Positions 7,305 to 15,959 of a stretch of 47,916 nt of DNA are shown piece by piece. Within the stretch, counting starts at the first letter, position 1. Each line of letters opens with the position of its first letter. The notes under the pieces are model-generated. The model saw nothing but the letters and a program-made list of their open reading frames with translations, did no database searches and had not been told where the DNA came from. The position numbers were made by a program, and so were the translations under genes. Source of the DNA: WLNJ01 sp037131165 (GTDB lineage: Bacteria > Actinomycetota > Thermoleophilia > Solirubrobacterales > Solirubrobacteraceae); contig JBAXRO010000007.1 of NCBI GenBank assembly GCA_037131165.1, positions 1 through 47,916 of the forward strand. Reading direction: 5' to 3'.

Positions 7305-9083
7305 ATGAACCGTCCCATCAATACTTCAAGCAGGTCGCTCGCGAGCGGCAGGCTGGCGAAGCGCCTTCCGGCGTTGGCGCTCGGCGCTCTCGTGTTGAGC
7401 CTTGCGCTGGTGCCAGCCGCTCAGGCGGCAAACCCGCAGACCAACGGCGCGGTCAGCGTCGTCACGCCCGACGGTTCGGGCGGGTGGTACATCGGCGGAA
7501 CTTTCACCACGGTGAACGGCTCCGCCGCAACCAATGCAGCGCACGTCAAGGCTGACGGCACGCTCGACACGAACTGGTTGCCCAACCCGAACGGCGCAGT
7601 CAGTGCGATCACGCTTTCGGGATCCGACGTGTTCCTTGGCGGTCAGTTCTCCAACGTCGGCGGGACTGCTCACGCCTACGTAGCGAAGGTCGGGACCAAC
7701 GGCACAGTCTCCAGCTGGGATCCGAAGATGAACTCGGGCGGTTCGACCGTGCTGTCGATCGTGATCTCCGGGTCGACGGCTTACCTCGGCGGCGGTTTCC
7801 GTACCTTCCGTAACGCAGGCGACACTGCCAACGTCGTCCGGAACAACCTGGCAGCAGTCGATACCGGCACCGGGGCTCTCAGCTCGTGGAACCCGAATGT
7901 CAACGGCTCCGTCCGTTCGATGATCCTTGATGGCTCCACTCTCTACCTCGGCGGTGGATTCACGACGATCGGCGCCGGCCCGCCGTCGGCGCGGAACCTG
8001 CTCGCGGCCGTCTCGACGTCGGACGGCTCGGTCCAGAGTTGGGATCCGAGCAATGCCGCGTACGGCAACTCGGTCGCCGTCGGATCGTTCGGAGGCAACC
8101 TCACCGTGAACCAGATCGCCAAGGTCGGCTCGAGCATTTACGCGGTTGGTTCGTTCAACTACAGCAGTGGTGCGCGCATCGGTGGCGCCAACTTCGATGC
8201 CACGAGCGGAGCGGTCGGCAGCTGGAATCCGCAGCCGAACAACCGCCTCAACGCGCTGGCGGTCGGTGGATCGGTGGTCTACGTCGGTGGCCCGGCCGGC
8301 ACCTTCAATGGAACGGCACGGGGCTACGGAGCAGCCTTCAAGACGAGCGACAGCTCGATCACCAGCTGGGATCCGAAGGCCAACGGTTCCATCAACGCGA
8401 TCAGCGCGGCTCAGGGCAGCCAGATTGCGATCGGCGGTACCTTCACCACGGTTAACGGCAGCTCACAGACGTACTTCGGCGCTCTCGCCCTCGGTACGCC
8501 GCAGACGCCGGCGATCGATTCGGTCCCGGCAACTCCGGTTGACAAGGGCACGACGATCAAGAGCTCGGGCTACTCGGACTCTCCGATGCCTTTGTTCCAG
8601 TGGCAGCGCTGCCTCGTTCTCAACGACGCGGGCAGCTGCACCGTGACCATCGCTGGTCAGTCCGGCGCCTGGTACGGCACTCGCGACGCCGACATCGGCT
8701 ACCAAGTCCGGGTCAGGACTTACTGGCAGACGGTTTCCGGCGTGGTCGAGGCCTTCTCGGCACTGTCGGGAGTCGTCGTTCCGGTCGGTACGGTGGCTCC
8801 GGCCCTGAGCAGCCAGTCGCCGAAGGTCGGGACGAACATCGCGTCCTCGTTCGGTACGTGGCAGGGCTGGATCACCAACACCTCCACCGTCGCTTACGAG
8901 TGGCAGCAGTGCACGGCCTCCAACGGTGGCTGCACTGCCATCGGAGGCGCTCCGAACGCGGCGAATTACAAGCCGGTCGCCGGCAGCGTCGGCAAGTACC
9001 TGCGGGTCAAGGCCACGATCACGACGCGTGGTCAGTCTGCATCGCAGTTCTCGGCGATCACGACCAACGCGATCGCCTCCTGA
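7305..9083 (+). CDS. secreted beta-propeller-like repeat protein with two C-terminal Ig-like modules
   Basis: A 592-residue exported protein of unknown role. Residues 1-41 are a Sec signal: basic start, a hydrophobic stretch (LPALALGALVLSLALVP) and the cleavage site AQA. Residues ~45-405 hold about seven repeats of the kind YIGGTFTTVNGSA...VDxxTGxxxSWxPxxNGxVxAI, spaced ~50-60 residues. Recurrent elements are GGxFTTxxG and SWDPKxNGS. This resembles delta-60/WD-like propeller repeats. Residues ~415-592 hold two modules with paired cysteines (FQWQRC and YEWQQC) ending in YQVRVRTY and KYLRVKAT, resembling Ig-like domains common in thermoleophilial surface proteins. There is no membrane anchor or sortase motif at the C-terminus. 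Low charge and high Gly/Ser/Thr/Asn suit an extracellular protein. It has its own promoter and terminator, so it is monocistronic. Confidence 0.8.
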   Translation: MNRPINTSSRSLASGRLAKRLPALALGALVLSLALVPAAQAANPQTNGAVSVVTPDGSGGWYIGGTFTTVNGSAATNAAHVKADGTLDTNWLPNPNGAVSAITLSGSDVFLGGQFSNVGGTAHAYVAKVGTNGTVSSWDPKMNSGGSTVLSIVISGSTAYLGGGFRTFRNAGDTANVVRNNLAAVDTGTGALSSWNPNVNGSVRSMILDGSTLYLGGGFTTIGAGPPSARNLLAAVSTSDGSVQSWDPSNAAYGNSVAVGSFGGNLTVNQIAKVGSSIYAVGSFNYSSGARIGGANFDATSGAVGSWNPQPNNRLNALAVGGSVVYVGGPAGTFNGTARGYGAAFKTSDSSITSWDPKANGSINAISAAQGSQIAIGGTFTTVNGSSQTYFGALALGTPQTPAIDSVPATPVDKGTTIKSSGYSDSPMPLFQWQRCLVLNDAGSCTVTIAGQSGAWYGTRDADIGYQVRVRTYWQTVSGVVEAFSALSGVVVPVGTVAPALSSQSPKVGTNIASSFGTWQGWITNTSTVAYEWQQCTASNGGCTAIGGAPNAANYKPVAGSVGKYLRVKATITTRGQSASQFSAITTNAIAS

Positions 9084-9110
9084 TCTGAAGTAAAGGCAAC
9101 CGAGTCTCAA

Positions 9111-9140
9111 GCGAAGGGCCGCCTCAGGGCGGCCCTTCGT
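9111..9140 (+). terminator. strong hairpin after the secreted propeller gene
   Basis: GAAGGGCCGCC, loop TCAG, GGCGGCCCTTC: a perfect stem of 11 bp that extends to 12 with the flanking C-G pair. It lies 28 nt after the stop. The T-run is weak (TCGTT), as is usual at high GC. Confidence 0.75.
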
Positions 9141-9332
9141 CGTTCCGGGGCCCTGCGGCCTCGCTTCCAGGTCAGGAAATGCTTTGCGCCGAGGAGCTTT
9201 GCTCGGGTCCCAGGGGCGCAGAGACGGTGGAACCGCTCCTCACTGCGGCACCGAGCGGCTACCCTTGCTGTCTGGTCGTTCACTGGAGAGAGAGCGACCG
9301 ACCATAACCTCCGGCCTGCCCGGACCAAAACG

Positions 9333-10295
9333 ATGATCATCACAGTCACACTCAACTCTGCGGTCGACAAGACTCTCGAGGTCCCCGGCCTCGAGGTCGG
9401 ACGTCGGCACCGTTCGGTCACCTCGGCGACCCTGCCTGGAGGCAAGGGAGTCAACGTCGCGCGGGTGCTCAAGTCGATCGGCCAGCCAGTGATCGCCACG
9501 GGGCTCGTCGGCGGGGCGGCAGGGACGAGGATCGTCGAGGCATTGACGGCCGAATCCGTGCTCAACGACTTCGTCCGAATCGAAGAGGAGTCCCGCACCA
9601 ACACCGCCGTCCTCGACCCCACCAACGGGGCCGTCACCGAGATCAACGAGCGCGGCCCGGTAGTCACGGCGGCCGAGTTCTCCCAGTTCCTCGACAAGCT
9701 CCGGTACCTCGGCCGCGGAGCGAGCATGTGCATCCTCGCCGGCAGCCTCCCGCTCGGAGTGCCGGCTGACGCCTACGCGACGATGATCCGCGAGTTGAGG
9801 CGAATGGAGGTCGACACGATCGTAGACACGGAAGGTGAGCCCCTGCGCCTCGCGGTGAAGGCCGAACCTTCCGTCGTCACCCCGAACATGGTCGAGGCCG
9901 AGGGACTCGTGGGCTACGAGTTCGCCGAGGGCGACGACGCTGCGGCCGCGGTTTGCGAGATCGTCGGCATGGGACCGTCGGAGGCCGCCGTGACGCTTCC
10001 TGACGGCTCTGCCGCGCGCCTTGTCGATGGCGATTCGCCCCGACTGTTGAGGGGCCGGATCGCTCCCCAGGAGGCCCGCTCGGCCACCGGCTCGGGCGAC
10101 GCATTTCTCGCAGGCTTCGCAGCCGCGCGTTACGCCGGTGCCGGTGCCGAGGAGTGCCTCAGGCGCGGGATCGCCTGCGGCGCCGAGTCGACGCTTCACT
10201 TCGGAGCCGGGATCGTCGATCCCGCCCGTGCCGCAAAGCTTCTCGACCAAGTCGAGATCAGCGAGCTCGCAGTGCCTGCCGAACTGCCGGTCTGA
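9333..10295 (+). CDS. PfkB family hexose kinase, 1-phosphofructokinase-like
   Basis: A ribokinase-fold sugar kinase of the FruK/LacC/PfkB branch that phosphorylates a sugar phosphate (fructose-1-P or tagatose-6-P type) with ATP. It has 320 residues, starting MIITVTLNSAVDKTLEVPGL as is typical of this branch. Signature 1 is PGGKGVNVARVL near residue 35. The substrate/lid region is FVRIEEESRTNTAVLDPTNG. AGSLPLGVPADAY is mid-protein. Signature 2, ATGSGDAFLAGFAAA, near residue 250 has the catalytic base Asp. No PTS genes or fru regulator lie adjacent, so the exact substrate is open and PfkB-type fructose-6-P activity is possible. A -10-like TACCCT at 9260-9265 implies a ~60-nt leader. Apparently monocistronic. 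Confidence 0.82.
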   Translation: MIITVTLNSAVDKTLEVPGLEVGRRHRSVTSATLPGGKGVNVARVLKSIGQPVIATGLVGGAAGTRIVEALTAESVLNDFVRIEEESRTNTAVLDPTNGAVTEINERGPVVTAAEFSQFLDKLRYLGRGASMCILAGSLPLGVPADAYATMIRELRRMEVDTIVDTEGEPLRLAVKAEPSVVTPNMVEAEGLVGYEFAEGDDAAAAVCEIVGMGPSEAAVTLPDGSAARLVDGDSPRLLRGRIAPQEARSATGSGDAFLAGFAAARYAGAGAEECLRRGIACGAESTLHFGAGIVDPARAAKLLDQVEISELAVPAELPV

Positions 10296-10329
10296 GCGGG
10301 AAAAGGCCGAACGCGAGCGCCGAGGCCGG

Positions 10330-10338
10330 TGCTAGCAT
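10330..10338 (+). promoter_or_regulatory. extended -10 element upstream of guaB3
   Basis: TGCTAGCAT matches the extended -10 form TGNTANNNT. It lies 67 nt before the guaB3 start, so a ~60-nt leader is expected. No -35 seen. Confidence 0.4.
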
Positions 10339-10405
10339 CGCCGCACCTCATGGTTGCCGCCCCGAGGAGCACATTCCCCTTCCCCGACGCCGGAGAAACC
10401 CGCCA

Positions 10406-11605
10406 GTGGACATAGAGATTGGACGTGGCAAGAAGGCCCGCAGGGCCTACGGATTCGACGACATCGCGATCGTCCCCTCACGCAGGACCCGCGACCCCGA
10501 CGACGTCGACATCTCGTGGACCCTCGGTCCCTACCGGTTCGAGCTGCCGCTGCTCGCTTCCGCACTTGACGGGGTCGTCTCGCCGACCACGGCCGGCCTG
10601 CTCGGTCGCCTCGGCGGCCTGGCGGTACTCAACCTCGAAGGGATCTTCTGCCGCTACGAGGACGCCGACGAGCAACTCGAGCGGATCTCACGGCTGCCGC
10701 GCGAGGAGGCCACCCGCGAGATGCAGGCGATCTACTCGGAGCCGATCAAGCCTGAGCTGATCACCCAGCGGATCAAAGAGATCAAGGCCCACGGAGTGGT
10801 TGCTGCCGCCTCGCTGACACCGCAGCGGGTCCGAGCCCACTATGAGGCGGTTCTCGAGGCCGGCCTCGACATCCTCGTGATCCAGGGAACGGTCGTCTCG
10901 GCCGAGCACGTCTCATCCGATGAGTCGCGCCCCCCACTCAATCTGAAGGAGTTCATCGCCGACCTGCCGATCCCGGTTGTCGTCGGTGGCTGCGCCTCCT
11001 ACCAGACAGGCCTTCACCTGATGCGCACCGGCGCGGCCGGAGTGCTTGTCGGGGTGGGCCCGGGCGCCATCTGTACGACCCGCGGTGTGCTCGGCATCGG
11101 GGTTCCCCAAGCGACCGCGATCGCCGACGTCGCAGCGGCACGTTCGCAGCACATGCTCGAGACCGGCGACTACGTGAAGGTGATCGCCGACGGCGGGATG
11201 AAGAACGGCGGCGACATCTCGAAGGCGATCGCCTGCGGAGCTGACGCCGTGATGATCGGATCGCCACTCGCTCGCGCTGCCGAGGCGCCAGGGCGGGGGT
11301 TCAATTGGGGGATGGCGACATTCCACCCGACCCTTCCCCGCGGAACCCGAGTCGCAACCGCTTCCACGGGCACGCTTGAGGAGATCGTCACCGGCCCGGC
11401 ACGCGAGAACGACGGAACGCTCAACCTGATGGGCGCGCTGCGCACATCGATGGCGACCTGCGGATACCAGGACATGGCCGAGTTCAACAAGGCCGAGCTG
11501 ATGGTCGCACCGTCGCTCCAGACCGAGGGCAAGTACCTCCAGCGCGATCAGGGCGTTGGGATGGGGTCCTCCGGCAAGACCGCTGCGCTCGTTGCCGCCG
11601 ACTGA
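10406..11605 (+). CDS. guaB3: GuaB3 family IMP dehydrogenase-related protein
   Basis: A 399-residue TIM-barrel protein of the IMP dehydrogenase/GMP reductase superfamily. It belongs to the actinobacterial GuaB3 group, which lacks the CBS pair inserted in canonical GuaB. The N-terminus RRAYGFDDIAIVPSRRTRDP matches that group. The catalytic-loop motif GVGPGAICTTRGVLGIGVPQ is intact with the nucleophile Cys at residue 223. Then come ADGGMKNGGDISKAIACGAD (phosphate/IMP binding), GSPLARAAEAPG, and a flap region around YLQRDQGVGMGSSGK. The intact Cys and loop make an NAD-dependent IMP-to-XMP reaction plausible, but some GuaB3 proteins are not essential IMPDHs. GTG at 10406 is supported by GGAGAAA 10 nt upstream. 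guaA follows after 10 nt, placing the protein in guanine nucleotide synthesis. Confidence 0.9.
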   Translation: MDIEIGRGKKARRAYGFDDIAIVPSRRTRDPDDVDISWTLGPYRFELPLLASALDGVVSPTTAGLLGRLGGLAVLNLEGIFCRYEDADEQLERISRLPREEATREMQAIYSEPIKPELITQRIKEIKAHGVVAAASLTPQRVRAHYEAVLEAGLDILVIQGTVVSAEHVSSDESRPPLNLKEFIADLPIPVVVGGCASYQTGLHLMRTGAAGVLVGVGPGAICTTRGVLGIGVPQATAIADVAAARSQHMLETGDYVKVIADGGMKNGGDISKAIACGADAVMIGSPLARAAEAPGRGFNWGMATFHPTLPRGTRVATASTGTLEEIVTGPARENDGTLNLMGALRTSMATCGYQDMAEFNKAELMVAPSLQTEGKYLQRDQGVGMGSSGKTAALVAAD

Positions 11606-11615
11606 CCCAACTGAA

Positions 11616-13196
11616 GTGGGCGAGCAGACCGCAGTCGCGAGCGGCGACGCCGGGGCCCTCGCGGCCGAAGAGGTCATTGTCCTCGACTACGGCGGGCAGT
11701 ACGCGCAGCTGATCGCGAGGCGGATCCGTGAACTCGGGGTGTGCTCGGAACTGCTGCCTCACCACGTCGGTGCCGCCGAGGTCGCAAAGCGCAACCCGAA
11801 GGGACTGATCCTCTCGGGTGGGCCGGCCTCCGTCTTCGCTCCCGGGGCACCCGCGCTCGAGCAGGAGCTGATCGAACTCGGGATCCCCGTTCTCGGCATT
11901 TGTTACGGGATGCAGATGCTCGCGCACTCGCTCGGAGGCGACGTCCAGTCGGCCGAGCACGGCGAGTTCGGAAGGACGGACATCACTGTGAGCGAGCCAG
12001 GACGGCTGCTCGCAGGCCAGCCGGCTGAGCAGTCGGCTTGGATGAGCCACCGCGATGCCGTGTTCTCGCCACCGGGCGGAGCACGAGCGCTCGCCTCGTC
12101 GCCCGCGTCGCCCGTCGCAGCCTTCGAGGACGACGCCCGCCGGATCTACGCGATCCAGTACCACCCCGAGGTCGTCCACACCCCTTACGGCCAGCAGGTG
12201 CTCAAGACATTCCTCGAGGACATCTGCGGCTGCGCTGCGGACTGGACACCCGCCTCGATCGCTGCCGAGCAGATCGAGCGGATCCGCGAGCAGGTCGGTG
12301 ACGGCCAAGTGATCTGCGGGTTGAGCGGGGGCGTTGACTCCTCCGTCGCCGCGCTGCTCGTCCACAAGGCTGTCGGAGATCGCCTCACGTGCGTCTTCGT
12401 CGATCACGGCCTGATGCGCAAGAACGAGGGCGAGCAGGTCGTCGCGGCCTTCCGTGACACCTTCGGTGTGCCGCTGGTTGCAGTCGATGCGGAGCAGCGG
12501 TTTCTCGACAGGCTCTCAGGCGTCACCGAGCCCGAGGCCAAGCGCAAAGCGATCGGGGCGGAGTTCATCCGGGTCTTCGAGGAGGAGGCGGCGAAGCTGC
12601 AGGGAGCCAAGTTCCTCGTCCAGGGCACTCTCTACTCCGACGTGATCGAGTCCGGTGGCGGGACGGGGGCGGCGACGATCAAGTCGCACCACAACGTCGG
12701 TGGGCTGCCGGACGACATGGAGTTCGAGCTCGTCGAGCCGCTGCGCACCCTCTTCAAGGACGAGGTCCGCGCGGTGGGGACCGAGATCGGGTTGCCCGAC
12801 AAGCTCGTCTGGCGCCAGCCGTTCCCCGGCCCCGGTCTTGCGATCCGGATCGTCGGAGGCGAAGCGACCCGCGAGCGACTCGAGGTGCTCAGAGAGGCCG
12901 ACTCGATCCTCCAGGACGAGATCCGCAAGGCCGGCCTGTACCACGACCTCTGGCAGTCGTTCTGCGTCCTGCCCGACGTCCGGACGGTGGGAGTCCAGGG
13001 CGACGAGCGCACCTACGGCAACCTGATCGTCCTGCGCGCGGTTACGAGCGAGGACGCGATGACGGCCGATTGGGCCCGCCTGCCCTACGACCTGCTCGAG
13101 AAGATCGCGTCGCGGATGATCGGCGAAATCAGCCAGGTCAACCGGGTCGCGCTCGACATCACGAGCAAGCCGCCCGGCACTATCGAATGGGAATGA
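11616..13196 (+). CDS. guaA: GMP synthase (glutamine-hydrolysing)
   Basis: Converts XMP to GMP using ATP and ammonia from glutamine. It has 526 residues in the usual two-part layout. The class I glutamine amidotransferase domain is at ~20-215: the nucleophile is Cys96 in LGICYGMQMLAHSLGG and the catalytic His/Glu are in IQYHPEVVHTPYG. The ATP-pyrophosphatase domain has a PP-loop at 237-243 (SGGVDSS). The C-terminal dimerisation domain ends RVALDITSKPPGTIEWE, the strictly conserved GuaA terminus. GTG at 11616 is selected. It gives a ~20-residue N-terminal extension before VIVLDYGGQYAQL, and no better start lies closer to the domain. Cotranscribed with guaB3 (10-nt gap). Confidence 0.96.
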   Translation: MGEQTAVASGDAGALAAEEVIVLDYGGQYAQLIARRIRELGVCSELLPHHVGAAEVAKRNPKGLILSGGPASVFAPGAPALEQELIELGIPVLGICYGMQMLAHSLGGDVQSAEHGEFGRTDITVSEPGRLLAGQPAEQSAWMSHRDAVFSPPGGARALASSPASPVAAFEDDARRIYAIQYHPEVVHTPYGQQVLKTFLEDICGCAADWTPASIAAEQIERIREQVGDGQVICGLSGGVDSSVAALLVHKAVGDRLTCVFVDHGLMRKNEGEQVVAAFRDTFGVPLVAVDAEQRFLDRLSGVTEPEAKRKAIGAEFIRVFEEEAAKLQGAKFLVQGTLYSDVIESGGGTGAATIKSHHNVGGLPDDMEFELVEPLRTLFKDEVRAVGTEIGLPDKLVWRQPFPGPGLAIRIVGGEATRERLEVLREADSILQDEIRKAGLYHDLWQSFCVLPDVRTVGVQGDERTYGNLIVLRAVTSEDAMTADWARLPYDLLEKIASRMIGEISQVNRVALDITSKPPGTIEWE

Positions 13197-13230
13197 GCCA
13201 ACCGTAAGCGCGCCGAAGCGCTCATGCCCC

Positions 13231-13236
13231 TATGAT
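13231..13236 (+). promoter_or_regulatory. -10 element of the rplM-rpsI operon
   Basis: TATGAT, close to consensus, lies 44 nt before the rplM ATG. A 6-bp inverted repeat (AGCCGC 13241-13246 with GCGGCT 13267-13272) follows in the leader region. L13 operons are known to have regulatory leaders in other bacteria, but I see no clear match. Confidence 0.4.
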
Positions 13237-13280
13237 GGGCAGCCGCCGTTGTTCTCCATGCAGGCAGCGGCTCCTCGAAC

Positions 13281-13715
13281 ATGAAGACCTACACAGCAAA
13301 TTCGAACGACCGCGACCGCCGCTGGTACGTGGTTGACGCAGAGGGCAAGACCCTCGGGCGCCTCTCGACGCAGATCGCCGACTTGCTGCGTGGCAAGCGC
13401 AAGCCCACCTACACGCCGCACGTGGACACCGGCGACTTCGTGATCGTCGTCAACGCGGAGAAGGTCTCCGTCACCGGCAACAAGCGCACCGAGAAGCTCT
13501 ACCACCGCCACTCCGGATACCCGGGTGGCCTTCGCACCCGCACCTTCGAGGAGATGATCGAGCGCAAGCCCGAAGACGTCATTCGCCTCGCCGTCAAGGG
13601 GATGCTGCCCCGCAACCGACTTTCGCGCCGCCAGATCACGAAGCTCAAGATCTACGCCGGCCCTGACCATCCGCACGCCGCACAGGCGCCTGAGACACTG
13701 GAGATCGACGCTTGA
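13281..13715 (+). CDS. rplM: 50S ribosomal protein L13
   Basis: Early-assembly protein of the large ribosomal subunit. It has 144 residues, the standard length. Conserved elements are the N-terminal MKTYTANSNDRDRRWYVVDA, GKTLGRLSTQIADLLRGKRK, YTPHVDTGDFVIVVNAEKV, LYHRHSGYPGG, and VKGMLPRNRLSRRQITKLKIY near the C-terminus. The ATG at 13281 gives the canonical N-terminus. rpsI overlaps its stop by 4 nt (TTGA), the universal rplM-rpsI pairing. Confidence 0.98.
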   Translation: MKTYTANSNDRDRRWYVVDAEGKTLGRLSTQIADLLRGKRKPTYTPHVDTGDFVIVVNAEKVSVTGNKRTEKLYHRHSGYPGGLRTRTFEEMIERKPEDVIRLAVKGMLPRNRLSRRQITKLKIYAGPDHPHAAQAPETLEIDA

Positions 13716-14527
13716 GCGACGAGACGACCCAGCCCGACGAGCAGGAGCCGACAGAGGTTCCTGCCGCCGAGCAGCCGGAAGAGACCACACCGGAGGCCGA
13801 AGCCGCCGCACCGGTTGCCGACGCGCCTGAAGCACAGGCTGACGAGGCTCGGGCCGCCGAGTCCACGGACTCCGAGCAGGCCCCGGCCGAGGCAGTCGCC
13901 GACGAGCCGGCACCCGAGCCGGTTGAGGTGGAAGAACCCGCAGAACGGGTCAAGCCGGAGATCCCCGGAGCCGATCTCGTTCCCGACATTGTCCCCGAGG
14001 GCGAGGCCGCGATCGCAGAGGGAGCGGAGTCCGACTCCTACGAGGCTGCCGATGAAGCCGTCGCCGACGCAGGCGAGGAATCCGTCGAGGAAGAGATTGA
14101 CGCACAGCCGATCGAGGGCGCCGCGATCGACCTCGCCAAGGACGCCCGCTACGAGGCGACCGGCAAGAGGAAGTCCGCCGTGGCCCGCGTCACCCTGAAG
14201 CCAGGCAAGGGCGAGTACATCGTCAACGGTCGTGAGCTCAATGAGATGTTCCCGAGGCTGACACTCCAGCGCAACATCCGCCAGCCGCTCGAAGCGGTCG
14301 GCTACGAGTCGAAGATGGACGTCATCGCCCTGATTCACGGCGGCGGCGTCTCCGCCCAAGCCGATGCCCTCAGGCACGGGATCTCGCGGGCCCTTGTGAA
14401 GGCCGATCCGAACCTTCGCGGTGAACTCAAGCGCCGCGGCTTCCTGACGCGCGACCCGCGTGTCGTCGAGCGCAAGAAGGCAGGCCTCAAGAAGGCCCGC
14501 AAGCGCCCGCAGTTCTCCAAGCGCTAG
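13712..14527 (+). CDS. rpsI: 30S ribosomal protein S9 with a long acidic N-terminal extension
   Basis: Small-subunit protein whose C-terminal tail reaches the P-site tRNA. The S9 core is the last ~128 residues. It begins ARYEATGKRKSAVARVTLKP, continues through IRQPLEAVGYESKMDV and GGGVSAQADALRHGISRALV, and ends KKARKRPQFSKR, the essential basic tail. The total length is 271 residues, about twice a normal S9 (~130). The first ~143 residues are almost all Glu, Asp, Ala and Pro (for example DEPAPEPVEVEEPAER), with no Cys or Trp and very few basic residues, so probably disordered and highly acidic. The frame is continuous, with the TTG start at 13712 overlapping the rplM stop. No alternative start with a Shine-Dalgarno was recognised directly before the core. 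Confidence 0.93.
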   Translation: MSDETTQPDEQEPTEVPAAEQPEETTPEAEAAAPVADAPEAQADEARAAESTDSEQAPAEAVADEPAPEPVEVEEPAERVKPEIPGADLVPDIVPEGEAAIAEGAESDSYEAADEAVADAGEESVEEEIDAQPIEGAAIDLAKDARYEATGKRKSAVARVTLKPGKGEYIVNGRELNEMFPRLTLQRNIRQPLEAVGYESKMDVIALIHGGGVSAQADALRHGISRALVKADPNLRGELKRRGFLTRDPRVVERKKAGLKKARKRPQFSKR

Positions 14528-14544
14528 AGCGAGTCTTCGCCGCG

Positions 14545-15864
14545 ATGGCTCGCGAACTGTTCGGGACCGACGGCGTCCGGGGTGCCTGGGGCGACCTGCT
14601 CACGGTCGACTTGGCGCTCGAGATCGGCGATGCCGCGGTCACGATCGTCGAAGCCGAGCGTCCCCGCGCGGTGATCCTGCGCGATACGCGGGAATCGGGC
14701 CCGGCGCTCGAGGCAGCCCTTGCCGCCGGAATCGCAGCGGCAGGTGGCGACGCACTGCTCGCCGGCGTCCTGCCGACGCCCGCTGCGCCGATGTTGATCT
14801 CCCGCCACGGGTTCGACCTGGCGTTCGTCGTCTCCGCTTCGCACAACCCCTACGGCGACAACGGAATCAAGATCTTCGGGCCCGACGGCGACAAGATCCC
14901 CGACGGCGACGAGGAAGAGATCGAGCGGTTGGTGGCCGAGGGAAGGCCGGCAAGCGCCGCCCACCCGGGTACGGTCGAGCCGCTGCGGGGTGCGCTCGAG
15001 GATTACCTTCGCGACCTCCACGAGCGTCACGGACGTCTCGACCTGACCGGCGTTCGCGTGCTGCTGGACTGCGCCAACGGCTCGACCAGCTCCGCCGGCC
15101 CCGAGATCTTCCGACGGCTCGGCGCCGAAGTCGACGTTCTCGCCGCCTCTCCGGACGGCCGAAACATCAACGACCGCTGCGGTTCGACCCACATCGAGGC
15201 GCTCGCCGAGACCATTGCCGAGGGCGACTGGGACGCAGGCTTCGCCTTCGACGGCGATGGGGACAGGGTGCTGGCAGTCGACGGTGAAGGCGAGGTAGTG
15301 GATGGCGACGACCTGCTGCTCCTGCTCGCCGGCCACATGAGGGAGTCGGGGACCCTGCGCGGCGGGGTCGCAGTGACGGTGATGGCGAATTTCGGCCTCC
15401 ACAGGGCATTCGAGGAACTGGCGATCGACGTCGAGACGACACCGGTCGGCGATCGCCACGTGCTCGCGAGGCTGAGGCAGGCCGATTGGAGGATCGGCGG
15501 CGAGCAGTCCGGCCACATCATCGACCTCGATGCCGGCCCCTGCGGCGACGGCATTGGCACAGCCCTGCTTGCACTCGAGGCGCTCGGGGGGAAGTCGCTG
15601 GCGGAGCGCCCGAGGTTCAACAGGCTTCCCCAGACGCTCGTCAACGTCCGCGTGCCCGATCGCTCGGCTTTCGAACAGAGCGGGGTGATCGCCGAGGCGC
15701 TCAGGCAGGAGGCGCAGGCACTGGAGGGACGTGGCCGCCTGCTCGTCAGGCCGAGCGGGACGGAGCCCCTGATTCGAGTCATGGCCGAGGCGCCAACGGC
15801 CGAAGAGGCCAACGCCGTCTGTTCCCGTCTCGCCGAACTCGTCGAACGGGAGCTCGGCGCCTGA
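14545..15864 (+). CDS. glmM: phosphoglucosamine mutase
   Basis: Interconverts glucosamine-6-phosphate and glucosamine-1-phosphate on the way to UDP-GlcNAc for peptidoglycan. It has 439 residues, typical length. The start is MARELFGTDGVRGAWGD. The phosphoserine loop VSASHNPYGDNGIK has the catalytic Ser99. The magnesium loop FDGDGDRVLAVD, the sugar-binding GGEQSGHII and the phosphate-binding RPSGTEPLIRVMAEA are all intact. The GlmM-type loop (not phosphomannomutase) is indicated by the FGTDGVRG start and the GEQSGH motif. It follows rpsI by 17 nt on the same strand, so probably shares that transcript. glmS comes next after a 95-nt gap with its own promoter. Confidence 0.95.
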   Translation: MARELFGTDGVRGAWGDLLTVDLALEIGDAAVTIVEAERPRAVILRDTRESGPALEAALAAGIAAAGGDALLAGVLPTPAAPMLISRHGFDLAFVVSASHNPYGDNGIKIFGPDGDKIPDGDEEEIERLVAEGRPASAAHPGTVEPLRGALEDYLRDLHERHGRLDLTGVRVLLDCANGSTSSAGPEIFRRLGAEVDVLAASPDGRNINDRCGSTHIEALAETIAEGDWDAGFAFDGDGDRVLAVDGEGEVVDGDDLLLLLAGHMRESGTLRGGVAVTVMANFGLHRAFEELAIDVETTPVGDRHVLARLRQADWRIGGEQSGHIIDLDAGPCGDGIGTALLALEALGGKSLAERPRFNRLPQTLVNVRVPDRSAFEQSGVIAEALRQEAQALEGRGRLLVRPSGTEPLIRVMAEAPTAEEANAVCSRLAELVERELGA

Positions 15865-15947
15865 GCGCTCGCCGCCGCGGGAAGCCCCTGCGGCAGGACT
15901 TGTGACCGGGCTCGTTCGGGACGGGCGGAGACCTCCACGGATAGCGG

Positions 15948-15959
15948 TACGCTTGATCG
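15948..15959 (+). promoter_or_regulatory. -10 element directly upstream of glmS
   Basis: TACGCT (15948-15953) then 6 nt then ATG. No Shine-Dalgarno occurs in the spacer, so a leaderless glmS mRNA is predicted. No glmS ribozyme-like element is possible in so short a leader. Confidence 0.4.
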
